From an uncultured Clostridium sp. (GTDB lineage: Bacteria > Bacillota > Clostridia > Lachnospirales > Lachnospiraceae): a stretch of 10,287 bases of DNA. Every line of letters begins with the position of its first letter. Positions within the stretch are counted from its first letter, which is position 1. The stretch lies in contig CATWBR010000135.1 in assembly GCA_958349075.1 (NCBI GenBank), positions 1 through 10,287 on the forward strand, read 5' to 3'. Shown piece after piece: positions 6,640 to 10,287 of this stretch. Both the position numbers and the translations under genes were made by a program. The notes beneath the pieces were generated by a model, which was given only the letters and a program-made list of their open reading frames with translations, had not been told where the DNA came from and ran no database searches.

Positions 6640-7177
6640 AAAATTAGCTGCCGCGGCAGCAAGCTTCATTGGGATATTTAATGCCGGAGGATCTTATTTT
6701 CTGGATCTGGTTGCGGGAATTATTCCCACCTTACTGGTTCTTTTGACGTTTATCAACCTTTTAATCCGCCTGGTCGGAGAAGAGCGCATCACAAATTTCC
6801 TGAGGAAATGTACGAAATACGCGATTACGAGATATACGATTTACCCGCTGCTGGCCCAGATTTTTTTAACGGATCCCATGTGCCATACCATGAACCGGTT
6901 TGTGGAAGAAAAATACAAGATTGCGCTGTATGACTGTGAGATGACGATTCTCCATCCGCTGACCGGCCTGTTCCCTCATGTATGCCCGGCCGAGCTGTTC
7001 ATCTTTATGGGAATAGCAACTGGAATTACGGAACTCGGGTTTGACAAAAATGTCCTGGCAATCTGGTATCTTGCCGTCGGCATTGTACTGTGTCTGATCA
7101 GGGGCATTGTCACGGAAAAGATGTATGCCGTGATGCAGGGAAGGAAGAACAGGAAGGGAGGCCAGGTCCATGAATAA
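6632..7177 (+). CDS. Glucitol/sorbitol-type PTS EIIC subunit (SrlA-like permease)
   Basis: A 181-aa integral membrane protein that aligns along its length with E. coli SrlA/GutA (187 aa), the EIIC half of the glucitol transporter. Shared blocks are DPMCHTMNRFVEEKYK (compare E. coli NPMTLSLGRFMPEKYK) and GLFPHVCPAELFIFMGIATG (compare [20 protein letters not shown]). Likely membrane spans are about 23-46, 64-80, 113-133 and 141-160. ATG 6632 is used because GGAGGGG at 6621-6627 precedes it and the product then starts MIEKL like SrlA; a longer upstream frame would run through gutM. It overlaps gutM and the next gene by 8 nt each. It would form the substrate channel with the next gene's product. 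Glucitol itself is not certain, since the rest of the operon is not a standard sorbitol pathway. Confidence 0.9.
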   Translation: MIEKLAAAAASFIGIFNAGGSYFLDLVAGIIPTLLVLLTFINLLIRLVGEERITNFLRKCTKYAITRYTIYPLLAQIFLTDPMCHTMNRFVEEKYKIALYDCEMTILHPLTGLFPHVCPAELFIFMGIATGITELGFDKNVLAIWYLAVGIVLCLIRGIVTEKMYAVMQGRKNRKGGQVHE

Positions 7178-7715
7178 ATTATTGGATATCATTGCGAATA
7201 TAGGCGGCGCGGTCGGAAGCGTCGTTGAGAAAATTATGGATTCTGCCAAGGACGCCGTGAAAATGGTTCTTGAGACAGTGCTTCCGTTTATGGTATTTAT
7301 CAGTCTGATTGTCGGTATCGTTAACTATACGGGAGTTGGAAACTGGCTTGCCGGCCTGATTGCTCCGGTTATGTCCAACCTTCCAAGCATGATGGTTATG
7401 AGCTTTGTCTGCGTCCTGCCGTTCCTGGCTCCGATTCTTGCACCGGCCGCCGCGGTCGGCCAGGTTGCCAGTATCCTGATCGGCACGCAGATTGCGGCAG
7501 GGGTAATTTCTCCGGTTTATGCACTTCCGGCTCTGTTTGCAATCAACGCCCACGTTGGTTCTGACTTTATTCCGGTCGGCCTGTCACTTGCGGAGGCAAA
7601 GGATGAGACGGTTGAGATGGCGGTTCCCGCATTTCTGTTCAGCCGTATGATTACCGGACCTATTTCGGTTTTACTCGCCTACTTTGTAAGCGTTTCGGTT
7701 GGGATGTTCGGTTGA
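7170..7715 (+). CDS. SrlE-like second EIIC domain lacking the EIIB domain
   Basis: A 181-aa membrane protein matching only the C-terminal membrane half of E. coli SrlE (319 aa). Diagnostic blocks are LPFMVFISLIVGI (38-50), ALPALFAINA (118-127) and DFIPVGLSLAEA (132-143), nearly identical to SrlE. The N-terminal EIIB domain, which carries the phosphorylated cysteine, is absent: only about 28 mostly amphipathic residues precede the first span, and no upstream frame encodes it. A clean start (GGGAGG at 7156-7161, 8 nt before ATG) and an 8-nt overlap with the EIIC gene show this is not a broken gene. No EIIB or EIIA is found elsewhere in the window. Either separate subunits are encoded elsewhere, or the EIIC pair works as a non-PTS permease. 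Automatic annotation may wrongly call it EIIB. Confidence 0.87.
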   Translation: MNKLLDIIANIGGAVGSVVEKIMDSAKDAVKMVLETVLPFMVFISLIVGIVNYTGVGNWLAGLIAPVMSNLPSMMVMSFVCVLPFLAPILAPAAAVGQVASILIGTQIAAGVISPVYALPALFAINAHVGSDFIPVGLSLAEAKDETVEMAVPAFLFSRMITGPISVLLAYFVSVSVGMFG

Positions 7716-7752
7716 CGGGTTAAGCAGGCAATGATTTGTTACAAAACGGTTT

Positions 7753-7768
7753 GACCGCAAATGCGGTC
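7753..7768 (+). other. Intercistronic hairpin before the alcohol dehydrogenase
   Basis: GACCGC (7753-7758) and GCGGTC (7763-7768) form a perfect 6-bp stem with an AAAT loop. It ends 7 nt before the AGGAG ribosome site of the next gene and has no U-tract. It may stabilise a processed downstream mRNA or modulate translation rather than stop transcription. Confidence 0.4.
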
Positions 7769-7788
7769 CTGATACAGGAGAGTGGACT

Positions 7789-8967
7789 ATGTTTACAGTA
7801 AATAATTACACCCCTACGAGGGTAATCTTTGGCGCAGGCAGGCTAAAGGAGCTGGCGGAGGTGGAACTGCCGGGGAAAAAGGCGCTGATCTGCGTGACGG
7901 AAGACGGGCTGATGGAAAAGCTGGGAATTCAGCAGAAGGTGATTGAACTTCTTGAGAAGAACCACAGGTCGGCCGTAGTATTTGATAAGGTAACGCCCAA
8001 CCCGACCAAGGCCGGAGTGGAGGCCGCGACGGCTCTTGCCAAAGAGGAGGGCTGCGATTTCCTCATCGGTCTCGGCGGCGGCAGCAGCGTAGATACGGCG
8101 AAAGCAGCGGCAATTATGATGGCAAATGAGGGTGATCTGTGGGATTACGCTTACACGGGAACGGGAGGCAGAAAAGAGATTAAGGTTGCGGCCCCGGTTG
8201 TAACCATCTCGACTACGGCAGGTACCGGCACCGAGACCGATCCCTACTGCGTAATCACAAGAACCGATACAAATGAAAAGCTTGACTTTGCGGTGGATGC
8301 GATTTTCCCGGTGATATCCGTTATTGATCCGGAACTGATGATGACGCTGCCGAGAAGCCTGACGCTGTATCAGGGATTTGACGCGCTGTTCCATTTATCG
8401 GAATGCTATATCACCAATAACCATGAAAACAGGCTGGTGGATATCTACTCCGAAGACGGAATCAGGGCGGTGGCAAAATGGCTCCCGGTGGTGGCGGAAG
8501 ACGGCTCCAACCTGGAAGGACGCGTCAATATGTCCTATGCGGCCAATATTCTGGCTGGCTATACACAGTCCCTTATCAACTGCACCTCCCATCATATTAC
8601 GGGCCAGACCATGGGTGGTTTATTCCCTAACGTTGCCCACGGAGCCAGTTTGATATTGATTGCAAAGGAGTATTACAAACGTGTCTGCCGGTATTTTCCG
8701 GAGTTGTTTGACGAGATGGGAGAATTCATGGGAGTGAAAGCAGATCCGGAGCATCCCGGCGCAGGCTTTATCACGGCGCTCACCGGACTGCTGCACGTAA
8801 CCGGAATGGATTGCCTGACCATGAGTGAATTTGGAATTAAGAAGGAAGACTGCAAAAAGATTGCGGATATGGCCGTCAATAATACGGGCATTGCCGATAT
8901 GGACCGGTATCCGGAGGCTCTGACGGCAGAGGATATCGAAGGGATTCTGGAACGGTCTTATAAGTAA
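7789..8967 (+). CDS. Iron-containing (group III) alcohol dehydrogenase
   Basis: A 392-aa NAD(P)-dependent alcohol dehydrogenase of the FucO/1,3-propanediol dehydrogenase family, normal length 380-390. The nucleotide-binding motif GGGSSVDTAKA is at 96-106. Metal ligands can be aligned to FucO as Asp198, His202 (DALFH), His269 and His284 (AHG). The usual additional active-site His (FucO His267) appears to be Gln273 here, so substrate handling may differ. AGGAG at 7776-7780, 8 nt before ATG, is the ribosome site. The gene is last in the operon, 73 nt after the transporter. It probably reduces the aldehyde released by the aldolase, regenerating NAD+ for anaerobic growth, or oxidises an alcohol substrate; direction and substrate are inference. 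The family is certain. Confidence 0.92.
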   Translation: MFTVNNYTPTRVIFGAGRLKELAEVELPGKKALICVTEDGLMEKLGIQQKVIELLEKNHRSAVVFDKVTPNPTKAGVEAATALAKEEGCDFLIGLGGGSSVDTAKAAAIMMANEGDLWDYAYTGTGGRKEIKVAAPVVTISTTAGTGTETDPYCVITRTDTNEKLDFAVDAIFPVISVIDPELMMTLPRSLTLYQGFDALFHLSECYITNNHENRLVDIYSEDGIRAVAKWLPVVAEDGSNLEGRVNMSYAANILAGYTQSLINCTSHHITGQTMGGLFPNVAHGASLILIAKEYYKRVCRYFPELFDEMGEFMGVKADPEHPGAGFITALTGLLHVTGMDCLTMSEFGIKKEDCKKIADMAVNNTGIADMDRYPEALTAEDIEGILERSYK

Positions 8968-8995
8968 AAATATTCTGATGGTAAAGTGCTTAAAG

Positions 8996-9043
8996 AAAAG
9001 GCGGCGGCCCCGGGAAGTTATCTTCCTGCGGCTCCGCCTTTTT
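8996..9043 (+). terminator. Rho-independent terminator of the catabolic operon
   Basis: AAAAGGCGG (8996-9004) pairs perfectly with CCGCCTTTT (9034-9042). An inner part-paired region (GGAAG-TTAT-CTTCC) lengthens the stem, and the T-run ends at 9043. It lies about 30 nt after the alcohol dehydrogenase stop. Its right arm GCTCCGC (9031-9037) can alternatively pair with GCGGAGC (9044-9050), placing the T-run in a loop. Confidence 0.85.
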
Positions 9044-9078
9044 GCGGAGCAAAGATAGGAGGCATGCCGGTCTTCCCA

Positions 9079-9107
9079 TTGACACCGGGAACAGCCGGTG
9101 ATAAGAT
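9079..9107 (+). promoter_or_regulatory. Sigma-A promoter of the 9190 gene
   Basis: A perfect -35 TTGACA (9079-9084), a 17-bp spacer and a -10 of TAAGAT (9102-9107, 4/6) preceded by TGA (extended -10) make a convincing vegetative promoter. The predicted start is near 9113, giving a leader of about 75 nt. That leader holds an inverted repeat TACCGG (9139-9144) / CCGGTA (9154-9159). The promoter lies after the operon terminator, so the next gene is an independent unit. Confidence 0.65.
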
Positions 9108-9189
9108 TACTCATACTGACAGAGGTGCGGATAAATTTTACCGGATTGCCGAACCGGTAGTGAACGGATGATAAGGGGGTGGAGCGGAA

Positions 9190-10020
9190 GTGATAAATAT
9201 CGGGCGTTTTTGGGAACGGACAGAAGTGGATAAAGACCCGACTGCCTCCAATTTTCCGAGACAGATATGGGAGCAGGATGAGGTAAGGCCGGAGTACAGA
9301 AGGTTTCTGGAGCCGTGGTTTCGGAAAGGTATCGCTCCGGAGCATGTGCTTTTTGTGCCGCGTCCCTGGTATCAGACCGGAATAAATGAATACATGCTGG
9401 CATATCTGGAAGAAGAACTGATGGTACTGGAGCGCCGGGAGGATGGAAAGATTGACAGGTCCGTCATCAAACGGGATGAGATATCCTGCTTTTGCAGCAC
9501 CGAGGATTTATTAAAGGGATGTATCACCGTTTACCGGCCTGAACGTGGGCGGATTAAAAAGACGGAGCTTTATTATAACCGCGTGGCTAAAGCGTTGTTT
9601 CTTCCGGTCATCAACTGGCTGGCCCGGCGTCCCGACGGATTTGACTGCCATAAAGCGGCGGAAGGGGATGCGATGCCGCGCCGCCTGAGACAGGAAGAAC
9701 TGGCCCTTTATAATTACGGCAAGGATGCATACCGGTTTGGAAACTACGGTTTAGGGTGGGAGTGGCGCAGATTCAGGCCCTCCGGTTTCCTGAAAAAGAA
9801 AAAGGCGGTAACTCCGTCCTGTCTGCTATGCGAGATGGAAAAGGGGAAGGTACTGATCCTGCTCACGGGCAGCCGTGCCGATATCTGGTATCTGTTTAAC
9901 GGAAAGGCCTTCGCCTCCATTGAGGATAAGGACAGAGTGTGCAGAATCCAAATCAGTGCGGGAAAAGAAGTGATTGAGGACAGGACCTGCCGGGCCGGTG
10001 AAAAGGGCGAAAGCCGTTGA
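9190..10020 (+). CDS. Unrecognised 276-aa soluble protein
   Basis: I do not recognise this protein. It starts at GTG 9190: GGAG at 9181-9184 lies 5 nt upstream, an in-frame TAA at 9172 rules out a longer form, and no in-frame ATG follows for about 65 codons. It has no signal peptide or clear membrane span and is rich in charged and aromatic residues. The N-terminal part has many Trp, Arg and Pro (IWEQDEVRPEYRRFLEPWF, RPWYQTG). A middle region (about 67-120) alternates predicted strands with charged turns, faintly like a bacterial PH-type domain; this is a weak impression only. A basic patch KKKK precedes a second beta-rich section. It has its own promoter and a strong terminator, so it is unlikely to be part of the sugar pathway. 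Confidence 0.7.
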   Translation: MINIGRFWERTEVDKDPTASNFPRQIWEQDEVRPEYRRFLEPWFRKGIAPEHVLFVPRPWYQTGINEYMLAYLEEELMVLERREDGKIDRSVIKRDEISCFCSTEDLLKGCITVYRPERGRIKKTELYYNRVAKALFLPVINWLARRPDGFDCHKAAEGDAMPRRLRQEELALYNYGKDAYRFGNYGLGWEWRRFRPSGFLKKKKAVTPSCLLCEMEKGKVLILLTGSRADIWYLFNGKAFASIEDKDRVCRIQISAGKEVIEDRTCRAGEKGESR

Positions 10021-10023
10021 AGG

Positions 10024-10073
10024 ACAATAAAAAGGGATGAAATCATTCGGCTGATTTCATCCCTTTTTATTGT
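10024..10073. terminator. Bidirectional terminator between convergent genes
   Basis: Perfect 22-bp arms at 10024-10045 and 10052-10073 enclose the 6-nt loop TTCGGC. The stem includes five A's (10029-10033) and five T's (10064-10068) flanking a GC-containing core, so U-tracts exist on both strands. It starts 3 nt after the stop of the 9190 gene and 55 nt beyond the stop of the convergent cold-shock gene, and can serve both. Confidence 0.9.
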
Positions 10074-10128
10074 GAACGGTATAAGGTTCGCAGAACGCCC
10101 CCTATATCGTCTTTGCATCATGCAGAAA

Positions 10129-10287
10129 TTAGTTGTTAACTGTAACGTTAACTGCCTGTAATCCACGAGCGCCTTCAGTAACTTCGAAGGATACGGACTG
10201 GCCGTCTTCTAATGTTTTGTAACCGTCCATTGCAAGTCCGGAAAAGTGAACGAAAATATCGTTGCCCTGCTCATCGCTGATGAAGCC
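10129..10287 (-). CDS. Cold-shock protein (CspA family), C-terminal part
   Basis: The minus strand encodes the last 52 residues of a CspA-type nucleic-acid-binding protein; the gene runs off the right edge, missing roughly the first 14 residues of a usual 65-67. The RNP2 motif DIFVHFS is intact at residues 10-16 of the visible part, and the RNP1 motif is cut so that only its end (GFIS) is visible. The conserved end ARGLQAVNV follows, with a VTVNN tail before TAA. The family binds single-stranded RNA/DNA in the cytoplasm and acts as an RNA chaperone. It is convergent with the 9190 gene and unrelated to the catabolic operon. The family is certain; which paralogue it is cannot be told. Confidence 0.95.
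   Translation of the reverse strand, partial: GFISDEQGNDIFVHFSGLAMDGYKTLEDGQSVSFEVTEGARGLQAVNVTVNN

Noticed and set aside
7170..7715. Frameshifted or truncated SrlE pseudogene
   Set aside because: It has its own strong ribosome site, an exact 8-nt overlap with the upstream gene and an intact membrane domain; no EIIB remnant lies upstream, so it looks like a genuine short form.
8986..9171. A 61-codon + strand frame after the alcohol dehydrogenase
   Set aside because: It covers the operon terminator and the next promoter, and has no convincing ribosome site.

Overview
The window looks like a chromosomal segment from an anaerobic Firmicute of the Clostridia, most plausibly a Lachnospiraceae-type gut organism. 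The reasons are strong AGGAGG ribosome sites, moderate GC with A/T-rich intergenic gaps, short U-tailed terminators, and a clostridial form of the glycerol-3-phosphate-dehydrogenase-like cluster (FAD dehydrogenase, FAD/NAD oxidoreductase, DUF1667 protein). The species cannot be fixed from sequence reading alone.

Layout. Positions 1-314 are non-coding and hold an unusual group of palindromes and two copies of a perfect extended -10 element. A DeoR-family repressor follows (315-1082) and ends in a terminator (1172-1215). The right arm of that terminator carries a TTGACA box that probably starts the main operon. The operon runs from 1301 to 8967 on the + strand: a GlpA-like FAD dehydrogenase with a C-terminal Fe-S domain, an FAD/NAD oxidoreductase, a DUF1667 cysteine protein, an APH-fold small-molecule kinase, a class II aldolase, GutM, a glucitol-type EIIC (SrlA), a second glucitol EIIC domain (SrlE-like but without its EIIB part), and an iron-containing alcohol dehydrogenase. 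A terminator (8996-9043) closes it. A separate unit with its own promoter (9079-9107) encodes an unrecognised 276-aa protein. A perfect 22-bp stem (10024-10073) separates it from a convergent, partial cold-shock protein gene at the right edge.

How it may work (inference). The operon reads as a catabolic route for an unidentified polyol or deoxy-sugar alcohol. The two glucitol-type membrane subunits would form the permease. Neither the phosphoryl-transferring EIIB domain nor an EIIA gene is present, while a kinase of the aminoglycoside/homoserine kinase fold is. This suggests uptake without PTS phosphorylation followed by cytosolic phosphorylation. The GlpA-like redox trio could oxidise the C2 hydroxyl of a polyol-1-phosphate to a ketose-1-phosphate, the class II aldolase could split this to DHAP and an aldehyde, and the alcohol dehydrogenase could reduce that aldehyde. 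The DeoR protein would sense a phosphorylated intermediate. The gene identities are well supported by motifs. The pathway and the PTS-independent transport are hypotheses.
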